In this document: positions 1-11,663 of the stretch, in pieces | Numbering within the stretch: the first letter of the stretch is position 1 | Layout of the letters: the number at the start of each line of letters is the position of its first letter | Source: Azolla pinnata | Lineage: Eukaryota; Streptophyta; Polypodiopsida; Salviniales; Salviniaceae | Length of the DNA stretch: 52,696 nt | NCBI GenBank assembly: GCA_037176905.1 | Contig: JBBBWG010029499.1 | Span: 1-52,696 of the forward strand | Direction: 5' to 3' | Program-made: the position numbers and the translations under genes | The notes under the pieces: generated by a model | Told to the model about the DNA's origin: nothing | What the model saw: the letters and a program-made list of their open reading frames with translations, nothing else | Database searches by the model: none

Positions 1-824
1 AAGCTAGGACGAGGGCGCTCCTGGCGGCGGTTAACAACGATCAACGGACTACTAGGAGGGCGGAGAAATTAAGGGCCCGACAGATACACTACAAATAGAT
101 GGTAAAAATCGTAATGATGCCAATGGGGCGATCACAGATGAAGTATCTCATGCTCGCAAGGGAAGATCTTACCAACCAAGTTGAAGGTCGAGCATTAAGA
201 ACTAAGGAGACGTCATCGATATGTAGATTCCTTCTTGAAGATGTTATTTGCAAATATGGATGCATTGGCAAGATTGTGGCTGATAGAGGAGAGTTGGATG
301 CCAACGAAGCTAGAGAATTCTTCTCCAGAATGGGAATCAAGTTATCGCTTACCACGGCATATAATCCGGAAGCAAACGGGAAAGTGGAGCGTAGATATAG
401 ATAGAAGTGGCAATAACGCGGCTAAAGAATGCAAGATTGAAGAACAAGGAAGACTTCGACAGACAACATTGTCTTCGCCCAAGAAGAATCGTTGAAGGAG
501 ATTGGGTGCTTGTCTATGATAGTAGCCTAGATAACCAACTTAGTACGGTTTGAAAATTTTCACAGCGATGGTTTGGACCATATGTGGTGAAGAAAGTTGA
601 AGATAATGCGACATATCGTTTGGCGGAACTTGATGGTACACCACTTGCCTTGACAATTGCTGGTAAAAGAATCAAGCTCTTCAAGAGAAGAGATAGAATT
701 GAAATCGGATTCGAAGCTCTAGATGATTTTGCCTTGAGCATCGACAATGAAGTAGAATAACCAACAGAAAAGCCTCACCGAAATTGGCACATACCGGAGG
801 ATGTGCAGGTTTGGTGGGGGTGAA

Positions 825-1870
825 TGTCGTGTGTCTCTTCACACACGATATGAAACATAATAATTTTATATTAGCTTAGCAGTTTGGTGTGACGAGGTTA
901 AGGTCCGCAAGAGCCTCCAAAAGTATTTTACGACATGTGAATCGGGCAAGTACGGTGAAAGTTATGGATGATTGAAGCTAGAAGACTTAACAAGGCGGGA
1001 AAATGCGATAACCCACATGAGCAAGCGAGGTTCGGATCTAGCAAAATATAAGCAGTCCTTAAAACATAGTTTTCATTTGCGTTCTTCGAGGCACTCTCTA
1101 GCGCTCTGTGCCAGCAGCCACTTTCCGTATTGCTAGGTGCGTCCACGTTTTGTAATTTTCGGAAACGAGTATGGACTGTATCTGGACGAGTGCGGACCGT
1201 ATGCGGACGATTGTGGACCGTATGCGCGGACGAGTTCGGCCGTGTGCGGACGAATTCAGCGAAAGCGCATACGAATACGGCGGGCGACTATGCGGATACG
1301 AATACGGTGACGACACCTAAAATTAGCTAAAGGGAAAAAGCCATCTCTGGAGACCCGACGAACCCTAATCTGGGAAGGAAGGAGACTCCTAAAATTAGCT
1401 AAAGGGGAAAAGGCTCTCTCTTCCAAATTGGCCCATCAAACCCTAATCTGCTGTCTCTCCCAAATTGGCCCATCAAACCCTAATCTGCTTTCTCTCCTAA
1501 ATTTGCCTATCGATTCCTAATCTACTTTCTCTTCCAAATTGGCCCAAAAAAACCCTAATCTGCTTTCTCTCCCAAATTCGCCCATCAAACCCTAATCTTC
1601 TTTGTCTCCCAAATTGGCCCATCAAACCCTAATCTACTCTCTCTCCTAAACTCTTAAAAACCCTAATCTAAAGCCTTGTCAATCGGGGAAGCCTTGTGAA
1701 CCTAATCTTGGGGATAGTTTGTAATCTCTTTTTTATTGTTAATGATTATTATTAAAGTTTATTCATTTCAACTCTTCCAATAAACGAAACGCACGATTCT
1801 GGTATTCTCTGGTCGGAGACCTTGGAGTCCTGCCTCAACTTTCACGTATCCTTGTCGTAATTTCGCGACA
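825..1870 (+). repeat. Gypsy 3' LTR, about 1046 bp
   Basis: It starts TGTCGTGTGTCTC and ends TTTCGCGACA, giving a 5-bp terminal inverted repeat (TGTCG/CGACA). It follows a purine-rich tract. The first 250 bp match a second copy that starts at 2428. The middle carries two tandem arrays: GCGGAC/GTATGCGG-rich units at about 1160-1310 and a 37-bp minisatellite at about 1395-1670. Confidence 0.75.
1395..1670 (+). repeat. 37-bp minisatellite inside the LTR
   Basis: About six to seven imperfect units carry CCCTAATCTGCTTTCTC followed by CCAAATTGGCCCATCAAA. The period is about 37-43 bp. Each unit contains an AAACCCTAA telo-box-like core. Confidence 0.8.
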
Positions 1871-2150
1871 GCGTAGCCTTCCACAACTATATAAATAAAG
1901 CTACATGAAGTCGTGTTCATCAAGAATTAGATCAATTCATTGAATTCTTTATCAGATCAATATCAGATCAGCATCAATGTTAATCAGGAGCTTATTAGAG
2001 AGATTCTTGACGATTAATCTATAAACCCATTACCATTTATCTTGCTCTTCTCTCTTTCATTCTTTTCTTCTCCTCGGCCAAGACCTCGGTGGTCATCACC
2101 CAATGCATGCAAAGATCCGACATTGTACTATACAATAGCGGTGTTTCAAC
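1871..2150 (+). repeat. LTR end fragment related to the TR-GAG LTR
   Basis: Bases 2005-2130 match the ends of the two LTRs at about 9610-9747 and 12160-12301: the run GATTAATCTATAAACC, the CATCTTGCTCTTCTCTC-like run, TGGTCATCACCC and AAGATCC are shared. It therefore looks like a third, partial LTR of that family, inserted or left next to the 825-1870 LTR. Confidence 0.65.
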
Positions 2151-2427
2151 ATATGATGAATGACATCTTCTAGGAATATCTAGATCACTTTGTTGTGATC
2201 TATCTTGATAACATCTTGGTCTTTTGTTCAAATATCAAGGAGCACACTCACCATGTCAGGTTAATTCTCGCTAAACTTCAAGAACATGGACTCTACGCCG
2301 AACGTGAAAAATGTAAATTTGATCGTACTTCTGTGGAGTTCCTTGGGTATGTTATCTCAACACAGGAAATCAAAATAGATACATGAAAGGTTAAGACTAT
2401 CCGAGAGTGAGGCATTCCAACTTGCGT
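2150..2427 (+). mobile_element. Ty3/Gypsy chromovirus reverse-transcriptase fragment (fossil)
   Basis: The translation reads IYLDNILVFC, then HVRLILAKLQEHGLYAE, then KCKFDRTSVEFLGYVIS. This is the YxDD region and downstream part of a chromovirus reverse transcriptase. It stops where the second TGTCG LTR begins at 2428. It may belong to the same chromovirus as 6540-8459, split by later insertions. The copy is broken and old. Confidence 0.8.
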
Positions 2428-2998
2428 TGTCGTGTGTCTCTTCACACACGATATTAAATATAATAAACTTATGTTAGCCTAGTACTTTGATGCGAGGAGA
2501 TTAAGGTCCGGAAGAGCTTCCAAACGTGTTTTATGGCATGTTAATCGGACAAGTGGGGTTCAAGTTATGGAAAAATCAAGATGGAAGACTTGGTGAATCG
2601 TAAAGGTGAGATGTCCCACATGAGCATGTGCATTTCGGAACCAGATATATATAAGCCAACCTTGAAGATTATTTCTCGCTTTGTAGCGCGCTATGCGGGC
2701 GGCAGCACTTCTACAGAATATACATGGTTCTTACTTTTGCGGGTACAAGTTCGGTCGAAACGTATTCGAACGAGTGCGACCGTATTCGGAGTCAGAGTGC
2801 GGCTTGTATTCGGGCGAGTGCGACCGTATTCGGAGTCGGAGTTGGATGGGCCGAAATCGGAAATCCGTGGATCGACGGACCGAAATCATAAATCCGTGGA
2901 TCGACGGGCCGAAATCGTAAATCCGGAAATCGACGGGCCGAAGTCGGAAATCCGTGGATCGGCAGGCCGAAATCGGAAATCCGGAAATCCGTGAAGGA
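2428..2998 (+). repeat. Second LTR copy of the TGTCG Gypsy family (partial)
   Basis: It begins TGTCGTGTGTCTCTTCACAC like the LTR at 825 and stays alignable for about 250 bp (TTAAGGTCCG, GGAAGACTT, CCACATGAGCA). After that its variable region differs: units of CGAACGAGTGCGACCGTATT at 2765-2840, then about four units of GGCCGAAATCGGAAATCCGTGGATCGAC type at 2848-2995. It inserts in the chromovirus fragment and abuts the Copia element. Confidence 0.7.
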
Positions 2999-5226
2999 TG
3001 AGGAAGCATATCATCCACGTAAAGGATGAGGAAGATGAGACTCCCATTGGGTGCGTCCTTACTATAGAAGCAATGGTTCTCATCCGACCGAAGAAAGCCG
3101 ATCGATCGTACGAAATCATCGAACTTCCTATACCATTGCCTCGGAGCTTGTTTCAAGCCGTACAAGCTCTTCTGTAACCGACATACGAGATGTTCACGGC
3201 CTGGTGACGCAAAGCCTTGCGACTGCTCCATATAAATTTCCTTGTCGAGATCACCATGGAGGAATGTCGTTTTTACATCTAGTTGAAGAAGCTCCAAGTC
3301 CTCGAGCGCGACTACGCCGAGGAGGAAACGAAGGGTGGTCATCTTTACGACGAGTGAGAAGACTTCGTCGAAGTCTACGCCGTACGCTTGTCGAAACCCT
3401 TTTGCTACGATACGTGCCTTATACTTCGGACTGGAGGAATCAAACACCTATTTGAGTCGATAGACCCACTTGCACGGCAGTGCTTTCCGATTCTGCGGAA
3501 GTTCCACCAAGTCCCAATTCTCGTTTGTGCGATGGAGTTCATTTTAGACTCCATTGCAAGTTGCCAACTTGCAGCATCCGTAGCTTTCAACGCTTCTCGG
3601 TATGTCGTAGGTTCACCGGCGTCCATGAAGAACAAGTCGGGAGAGTACCTCTCAGGTGGCTGCGATAGTCGTTCTGATCGACATGGAATGACTGGGCTTG
3701 GGAATGTAGCCGGCCTTGGATAGGTGCGTCATGCCGGTTTTGCTCAGGTGGCCGAGTCTTCCGTGCCATAGAGATGACACCGGAATATCCATGACGAATA
3801 AGTCACCCTCTCAGAGCGTGACGTACAGAGGATACAATGAGTGTATCTTCGGACCACGAGTAAGTAGGAGATTCCGTTTGTGGAGACTCCACCCTCCTGA
3901 CGAGAAGCTGGCACGGATGCCTGCTTCGTCGAGTTGTCCCACCGAAATGAGCGACCTTGATAGCTCCGGGACGTGCCGAACATCGTGGAGTACGATCGTA
4001 GAGCAACCCGGAAGGTTAAGCTCTACGGTGCCGATGCCGACGACCGCACAATGCTGCGAATTTCCAACGCGTACTGGATCGAAATTTCGAGCCGTATACT
4101 GTCGGAATTGCGATCGGAACGTAGTTACGTGGTAAGAGGCGCCTGAGTCGAGGAGCCAGTTGGTGGATTCCTCCGTCGTAAGCAGAACTTCTGCTTCGGT
4201 CGTGCTCTCCACGGCGAGGGTGTTCGGATCATCCTCCATAGTATCTCCGATTGTGCGTCGTAGAGTCGTAGAAGATGAACTGCAGAAGTTCACCTCCTCA
4301 GTACGATTGCCCTTTTGCGTAAATTTTCCATTCTTCGTTTTGAGGGCACGGCAGTCGGCCTTGATGTGTCCAGTGAGCAAAGGGCAAGAACGAAGGGTAC
4401 AAGCAGTGTCAGTTTCTGGCCTTGCACCGAACATCCAATGGACTATGGACTAAGAAACGGCCACTGCATGAAAAGACCCAGGTTTCTTGCAATAATTGCA
4501 CATCAGCAATCCCCTGGACTTGCTTCGGTTTCTCGTCACGTTCGACCCGCGCGAGGAACTTCTTCCACGATGTTGTTGTCGATTACTCGTACTCTGTACG
4601 GTATAGGCTTCACTCGCCGAATTCTAAACGAACGTTTTCCTCCGAACATCTTCAGACAGGATGGAGCTCATAGTTTCGGAGTACTTCACGGCCGTAGCAG
4701 ACGCGTTACAGACAGTTGTAACGAAGGTTTCCCAGGACAGTGGAAGGCTACTCATCAGCAATAGAGCTTTCAGCTCGTCGTCGATCGTCATTCCTTGTGC
4801 TGATAGCTGGGAAATGATTCCTTCGTAGTCGTTCAGGTGAGCCGTGATCGAGTCGGACTCTTTCATCCGCAGGTTGTAAAGGCGCCGTATAAGACAAATC
4901 TTCGTAGCGGCCACCTTCTTTTCGTAAGTGTCCGACAACGTCTTCCACAATTCTTTCGTTGTCGTACACAACTGAACCGTGTAATACACGGATTCAGACA
5001 GATGCATTCGGATGGTCGCGCGGGCTACTCGGTCCAGCTTCATCCATACGTCCGGCTTGTATGTTGCTGGAGCCGTGTCATGCTCTATTGGGTCAATGTA
5101 GCCGCGAACTATGAGGTAGTCTTGCATCTGTTCCTTCCAGAAGTTGAAGTTCGCCCGTTGAACTTCCTTATGCTCATCTCGTATGAGCCGGATGTCGAAG
5201 CCATTTGTCAGGAAGGCTTGTACGTA

Positions 5227-5620
5227 GTTCTGCCCGAAGTGGTTACAATCGCGGGTGAGTACGACTGCACTGCAGTCTACCCGAATGCGATCTAACCGAG
5301 TTGAGCACAAACGTAAGGGTTCTGTCCGAAGTGGCTACAACCGCGGGTGAGTACAATTGCACTGCAGTCTACCCGAATGCGGTCTAGTTGAGTTGAACAC
5401 GAACTTGTCGGAGAAGAAAGTTCTGCCTGAAGTGGTTACAACTACGGGTGAGTACGACTGCACTGCAGTCTACCCGAATGTAGTCTAACCAAGTTGTACA
5501 CGAACTTGTCGGAGACGAAAGTTCTGCCCGAAGTGGTTACGACTACGGGTGAGTACGACTGCACTGCAGTCTACCCGAATGTAGTCTAACCGAGTGGACA
5601 CGAACTTGTCGAGGCGGTCC
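5227..5620 (-). repeat. Four tandem units of about 100 bp in the Copia leader
   Basis: Units start at 5227, 5319, 5420 and 5521 (92, 101, 101 and about 100 bp). Each carries GTTCTGCCCGAAGTGGTTAC, GGGTGAGTACGACTGCACTG and CAGTCTACCCGAATG. Shorter related fragments (CCCGAAGTGNGTACGA) continue to about 5815. They lie between the LTR and gag and run into the gag start region. Confidence 0.9.
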
Positions 5621-6184
5621 ACGGTTCTACTCGGAGTGGACACAAGTACTATGACTCTACCCGAAGTGAGTACGAACCGTGTCGTCGAAGTCCGAGTTGA
5701 GGTCGGACTGTTGTGCCTAGTCCGCGGTGAAGCGGATTTCGGCCAAAGAACTTCTACACGAAGTGAGCACAAGCCGTTGGCTCTGCCCGAAGTGCGTACG
5801 AAGCACTGTCGAAGAGAGTACGATTGTCTAAATCGTGATCTAATCGTACACTGTACGAATTAGGTCGCGATAGTGTGTTTTACTGTAGAATGCGGTAAAA
5901 CGGTCGTAACTCCCTACAGGTTGCTCCAAATCCAGTTCTGTATCTCTTGTTCTCTCCCTGACGTCGAGACGAACACAATGATGTGTTGCACAGCAGAAAA
6001 CGTCGCCGAAAACTCTCAGTATGCTGAAGTCTTTACTCGCCGGTCAAAAGTTACGAATGGTCGTAACTGTCTCAAATCTTCTCCAAACTGCACGTTCTTG
6101 ACGTTCACGCCGAACTGAATACAGCAGGAAGGCAGTAGCAGCAGATGACGGCCTGCAGCAGACGAACCACGCTCTAATACCAAA

Positions 6185-6531
6185 TGTTGTGTGGAGGCCA
6201 TCAGGCGGAACACAGAACTGGCTTCCAGCAGTATGGTGCAGCCGTCAAGATGTGGGTTGGAACTGAGAGAAGATCAGATCTGAAGGAGGAAGCTTCAGAT
6301 CTGGGTCGGTCAGTAGTGGCAGCCAAGACACGAGAGAGAGAGGAGAGAGAGAGATAGGCACGAAATAGAAGTCTTCTATTATCTGAAGTTGGAGCAACCA
6401 ACTTTGGACGACCATACAAGCTTGGTATTTATACCCCCAAGCTAGCGCTCACGCCATTCTGGCATATTACAGATATGGCCCGTCTACTTATGGACAGTGT
6501 GAACATGGCCATTAGATCCCCACATTCAACA
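6185..6531 (-). repeat. Copia 5' LTR, 347 bp
   Basis: On the minus strand it begins TGTTGAATGTGGGG at 6531 and ends CACACAACA at 6185, with TGTTG/CAACA termini. The PBS follows directly. Confidence 0.85.
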
Positions 6532-6539
6532 TGATGCTC

Positions 6540-8035
6540 AACACACAAAGGCCGATCGGTGTCTTGTCTCGCTAATTTGAGTTCGAGCTCACACTGGAAG
6601 ATCGAGCCTATGTCCAGCTGTCCCAGAGTTTATTAAAGCCTGACCAATTCCAGAACTTCGCAACTTGCTTGCTTCGGGACGGCTCTTTGCTCCAGCAAAT
6701 AGCAGAAGCCACTACGACTAACAAGTTCATGACATATGTTAAGGCAAGTATCACAAACCCCTCCCATGAACCCAAAAGGGTCGATTTAGATCGTTTTACA
6801 TTTCAGGATAACCTTTTGTTTCGAGATAATCTTTTGTATGTCCCAGATAGGCCATGTCAGACCAAGGTGCTCCAAGACTGTCATGATGATCTACTGTCTG
6901 ATTATTTTGGGGTTGTGAAAACCTTTGGAGTTAGTCTCCTAGGGGTATTAGTGGCCACAACCATGAAAATTGATCAAAGAGTTTGTCAAGTCTTGTGACA
7001 CCATGCGCTCGCTCCAAAGCATCTCATCATCGACTGGCCTCCTTCAACTACTCTAAGTCCCCAACCGGCGTTGGGCATCTCTCTTCATGGATTGCATCAT
7101 TGATCTTCTCGTTGTTGGTGGCTACGGCTCGATATTCTTCATGGTCAATCGTTTCACCAAGATGGCCTATTTTTCTTTTTGTGCCAAAACCATTTTCGGA
7201 AAGGTGACAACTAATTTGTTCTTCAAAAATGTTGTTTGACTACATGGACTCTGGGACGATATCACTTCTAATCGAGGACCATAATTTATTTCTAATTTCT
7301 AGCAGCGCTTTCTACAAACTTTCGGTTGTACTGTTAATTTGTCTTCAGCCTATCATCTACAAACCGATGGACAAAAGGAGCGAATTAACCAAATCCTGGA
7401 ATAGTACTTACGGTGCTCTCTTAGCTACCAACAAGATGACTTGGTTGACCTCCCACTTGTCGAGTTTTCCGACAACAACTCTTTACATGTGTCTACGCGT
7501 GTTACTCCATTTTTTACAAACTACGGTCTCCACCCCCGTTTCAATCCTCTGATTCTGTCAATCCTTCCGCAGAGGACCGGGCATGTCTCTTGGAGGATGT
7601 ACATCGTGGCCTTTCCTTGGAGCTTACCCTTGCTGCTGAATGCTACAAAGTGCGAACAGACCACCTTTGCTCAGATGCCTCACGGTTCGAGGTAGATGAC
7701 TTTGTCTGGCTTCTCCATCGCAATATTGTCACAACTCATCCTTGTCCGAAGCTCAACTACAAGAAGTTAGGCCTTTTCCGCGTCATCAAGAAAATTGAGC
7801 CCATGGCTATCCGCTTAGAGCTACTATTCCACTTCCATATTCTTAATGTATTGTATGTCTCCCTTCTTGAACCTTATCATTTCTCTGTTATCCCCAATCG
7901 ACACCCCTCTCCATCATCACCCATCTAGCCCTCGACCGGCAAAGAATACGAGGTCGACCAAATTCTTGACTCTCGTCTCTTTTTTCACGAGCTACAATAC
8001 CTTGTCCTTTAGAAAGGGTACCCTATCTCATAAGT
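6540..8035 (+). mobile_element. Ty3/Gypsy chromovirus 3' part with chromodomain (fossil)
   Basis: Recognisable parts in order: an RNase H/integrase junction (FEFELTLEDRAYVQLSQS, about 6580); the zinc-binding arm of integrase (NLLYVPD, KVLQDCHDD, about 6830-6900); the integrase core (IDWPPST and VVATARYSSW-like pieces, about 7030-7200); the integrase tail (DDFVWLLHRNI, about 7695); and a chromodomain (KEYEVDQILDSRLFF, ELQYLVL, about 7940-8010). It is broken, with many breaks, and old. Confidence 0.85.
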
Positions 8036-8134
8036 AACATGAGAGCTGACACACTATCTCAAACATGCCCCGGATATAGTTCTTTCCTTTCATGAACGTT
8101 ATCCGCAAAAACTAAAGCCGCATTTTGGAAGGAA

Positions 8135-8459
8135 GATATTATCATTGAAACAGGTTTCGAACCCACCAAATCATTGTAACCGATTGATCAAACATAAACT
8201 TATAATAAAAATATAACATCTAGAAAGTTTTGGAACTTTCTAGAAGCCTTTGCATAGATATCCGCCTTGCATGCATGACCCTCTTCTGACATTCAGAAGT
8301 CCGGGAACTATATAAATATAGGGGTACTTCACCTTGATCCCAATCAAAGTGAATAACACCAGATATGGAATCAATATTCATCTTCATCTATCTTCTTCCT
8401 AATTATCTCTTTTACTCTTACCTAGCTTTGTCTACTCTTATGTATCTGTTCGTGACATA
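8135..8459 (+). repeat. Probable chromovirus 3' LTR
   Basis: It follows a purine-rich run (GGAAGGAAGATA, about 8127) after the chromodomain. It contains a TATA-like CTATATAAATATAGG (8308-8322) and ends TTCGTGACA at about 8458. Boundaries are approximate because I see no second copy here. Confidence 0.5.
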
Positions 8460-8680
8460 TAGTAAGCTCGGTTTGGCTTTGTCGAACCATACTCGCACAT
8501 ATTGCAAACCGATAAAGTGGCTACGAGAGCTACTCGAGCAGTAGTAGACTGAGAGGCAGCTGGATTATCACCATGATTAGATGGTGGGCGGCCCCAGAAC
8601 ATTCATGTTGCTGAGAGGAGGGCGGCCTTGGCACAGGGGGCATCGGAATGCAATGCTCGACATGTTGCTTCACATGCGAG
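8460..8680. other. Unassigned spacer
   Basis: No gene, RNA or repeat recognised. It is probably more element-derived sequence between the chromovirus LTR and the tandem duplication. Confidence 0.4.
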
Positions 8681-9182
8681 CCAGATGAGGTCACGTGGTG
8701 CCCTGAGATGGGGTAGCGAAGGTACTTTAGCTTTCAGGGCGGAGTTTCTAAGTATCTCCATAGATTAGAACTGTTCTCTCTAACATATGATTAATTGTTG
8801 TTATAAATAATCTAAATTGATTAATGTTCTTGTTTTTGTATAGATGGGTGTCGTTGGTCGCTAGTCATATCCCGATGAGGAGGATTATCGCCGGATACAT
8901 TAACAATGTTGTCGTAGTGTACGCGGTACACCCAGATGAGGTCACGTGGTGCCTTGAGATGGGGTAGCGGAGGTGCTTCAGCTTTTAGGGTGGAGTTTCT
9001 AAGTATCTCCATAGATTAGAACTGTTCTCTCTGATATGTGATTCATTGGTGCTATAAATAATCTAAATTGATTAATGTTTTCTTTTTTGTATAGATGGGT
9101 GTCGTTGGTCGCTAGCCGTATCCCGATGAGGAGGATTATCGTCAGACATTCACAGCGTTGTCTTAGTGTACACGGTACACCC
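8681..9182 (+). repeat. Tandem duplication, 2 x 251 bp
   Basis: Unit 1 is 8681-8931 and unit 2 is 8932-9182, at roughly 90% identity by eye and with the same length. Each unit begins CCAGATGAGGTCACGTGG and ends near CGGTACACCC. Each also has an exon-like look (TTTTTGTATAG then ATGGGTGTCGTTGG), but no long reading frame. The last 16 bp of each unit equal the first bases of the TR-GAG LTR that starts at 9167. Confidence 0.9.
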
Positions 9183-9747
9183 CTTTCAAATAGTAAAAAT
9201 ATGAGCATAGATAAAATATTGATGAACTAGTATTACACGTGCATAGGGCAAGATTTGAACCTTGTACCTTCACATCATTAATTTGAGAGTTTTCCACTAC
9301 AATAATGTCTCATAAATGAAAACTAGATGCATCCACACATTATAGAAGCATTTCCTATGCATTTCATGCATCAAAAGCATGCATGCACGACACGTGTGCA
9401 TGAGCACATGCACAACTAGCATGCATGCATCGCATGCATAGCTTCTCTCCAGCTATATAAGCAGGGCAGCTAGTTGAAGCCTTGATCATCAACTCATCAA
9501 GTTGAGAATTCAGAAGATCATCATCAACTCATGAATTCAAAATTATCATCAACTCACCAACTCATCAATCCAGAAGATCATTACCGACGATCATCAGGAG
9601 CTTGTCGGAAAGAATCTGGAGGATTAATCTATAAACCTATTACAATCCATCTTGCTCTTCTCTCTTTTATTCTCTACTTCTCCTCGTCCAGGACCCCAGT
9701 GGTCATCACCCGACTCACACGAAGATCCGGCACCGTACGACACGACA
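9167..9747 (+). repeat. TR-GAG 5' LTR, about 581 bp
   Basis: It begins TGTACACGGTACACCCC and ends CACGACA. It contains CATGCATGC-rich stretches (9365-9440), a TATA-like CTATATAAGCAGG (about 9453) and an ATCATCAACTCA-type repeat (9486-9580). On the minus strand at about 9240-9310 it carries an A-box/B-box-like pair (see findings). Confidence 0.75.
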
Positions 9748-11663
9748 CAAGTGGTGAACCTAACGTGAAGCGGGTGAACAAGGAGATGAAGAACTAGCCA
9801 ACAGAGATAAACATGATGGTTCTATTCGAGCGGATGCTTTAGGAGTAACATGCGCAATCAGAAGTTGCATCGGCAGTTGAACGGATCGTGAAATGTCACG
9901 AAGAATTCAATGGAAAGGAAGTGTCTTGCTATTTGCGAGACTACAAGGCATAGATGCTACAATGTGGGATCTCGGAGGGCTATCAAGTCATTTCTTTCAA
10001 CCAGGTGGCTACAGATCGTCTTCAAGGGAGTCTCCATGAGTTGCAGCAACAACACTCAACTTGGTTGCCATTTGAAAAAGAAATAAAGACGACATATGCA
10101 ATGGAAGACTCTTCTAAGGCGACACGGAGGGGTTTTGAAGACTGGGTGGAGATGCCGAACAAAGGGTTGAAGGTCCTCGAGTTATTTTCTGAATTTGAGA
10201 GTTGTTTCGGCACATGATCAAGCCGTCCTTGTAGCGGACAAGGTTGTTATGTTTTTGCGTGTTGTGGACGTCCGAGACCGACATGATCTGGGAACATTGC
10301 TTGAAGATGCGACTACAGAAAGAAAGCTAACAGGTGACTAGGAGACTGTTAAAAGTGGCGTGACCCGATTCATGAAGAGGCGTAAGTGGCTGGCAGGGGA
10401 GGACAAAAGGAACCCGCAGCCGACACAGAGGTTTCGACCTACAATGGAAAGCCATCAACCGCAAACTCGGGATAGTCCGGCAGATACTAGAATTCACACA
10501 TCCGTGTTGGAGCAACTCCGAAAAGGGATCGCAAATTTGAAGAGCACAGGAATGACGAGAAATAACTACGCCACCACAATAGGAATACACATGGGCGAGT
10601 TCACAACAAAAACTTCCTTTTGGCCTGAAGTACTAGAGACCGTGAAGGAGATCGACGTAAGCGAAATCCAGAGCAAAGCGGATGAGGTACAAGAAGCGAT
10701 GGGATGGGATTGCCCGGTGGACCGTACAAGAGTACAAGCATTGTTCCAGCTTGAGGATGTATTCGTGGACGAGGAAAGGGAACACATGGAGAACGAGGTC
10801 AACTCATCACGCATACCTGAGAGCCAAAATGGTGGGAAGAAGAAGGTACCGCCAATCAAGCTCACATCAGATATCGAACAATGGACAGATTTGCAAAAGG
10901 TGTTCGAGGACAGAGAAGATATAATTACCTATACATTATGCCGATAGCGGGAAGTTTCTAACAGTTGAAGAACAGCAAAAACAACTAGATCAACGCGGGC
11001 CAACCTATGAGGTTGTAACTTCCACCATCGAGCCACCAAATGATCTGAAGAAACTGCTTGAAGAAAGAACTCCACACCAACAAGAAGAACCACCACAACA
11101 AAACCAATTACTAGTACAACAACTACCAACACCACAACAACATCAACAATGACAAAAGAGCTTGGAGGAAAATTGTCAAAACTCATCTCTTTTGAAGCAA
11201 AATTCAGTTTTGGCGGAACCTACCCAACTCAATTCAATTGAACAAGAAGGTACAAAGAAAGAATTATCTAAAGAAAGTGTAGAGCCAATCGACGAAATAG
11301 AAGGACAACTAGTTGAAGAAGGAAAAGACCTCAACCAAGCAAATAAAATGAAGAATGAGATGAGTAACAAGGGAACAACGGAAGCGGTGAGTGCCAAGAA
11401 AAGTACAACAACCGAATTTGATAGTAACGGCTAAGATGGTTTTGACTCTGTACTGAACAAGCAAATCAATCAACGCCAACTAGTGGTAACTACTGAATCA
11501 ACTTTACGAGCACATTCATGCAGAATTGAAGGACAATACAAGAAGTTTGGCGAGGATGATACTACATTACAACATGAAGGACGATGGTCTATAGGTATCC
11601 TAGGCTGATAGGGGATTGGCCAAACTCGGCATATACCGAAGGATGTGCGGGTTTGGAGGGGGC

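Larger units (their letters stand above)
1..1870 (+). mobile_element. Ty3/Gypsy LTR retrotransposon, 3' part with 3' LTR (fossil)
   Basis: Translation of about 99-400 shows a Gypsy integrase core: the ADRGELDA stretch followed by AYNPEANGKVER is the usual second and third catalytic-motif region. Bases 400-760 translate to the integrase C-terminal tail (GDWVLVYD, FGPYVVKKV and YRLAELDG patterns). A purine-rich tract at about 808-820 sits just before an LTR that starts TGTCG at 825 and ends CGACA at 1870. The 5' part lies outside the window. The copy is broken, with several breaks in the coding part, and looks old. It shares its pre-LTR end (about 785-820) with the TR-GAG element at 9167-12301. 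Confidence 0.85.
2999..6531 (-). mobile_element. Ty1/Copia retrotransposon, minus strand (fossil)
   Basis: Read from 6531 downward: a 347-bp LTR (6531-6185); a primer-binding site TGGTATTAGAGC (6183-6172) of the initiator-Met-tRNA type; a repeat-rich leader; a UBN2-like gag (about 5250-4620, with FWKEQMQDYL and LRMKESDSI); a zinc-knuckle region and protease (about 4434-3800, LLDSGASYHVT); a pre-integrase segment (LWHGRLGHLS-like, about 3760); and reverse transcriptase (about 3635-3000, with QLDVKTTFLHGDL, SLYGLKQAPRQWY and YVDDML). It is broken, with multiple breaks, and only one LTR is seen here. The LTR and PBS are well preserved, so it is probably younger than the Gypsy pieces around it. 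Confidence 0.9.

Noticed and set aside
8150-8175. tRNA gene suggested by GGTTTCGAACCC
   Set aside because: Only a T-arm-like word is present; no acceptor stem or anticodon arm can be drawn around it.
9365-9440. CRISPR-like or regulatory array of CATGCATGC words
   Set aside because: It is a low-complexity palindromic stretch present in both LTRs, without regular repeat-spacer structure; plant nuclear DNA has no CRISPR arrays.
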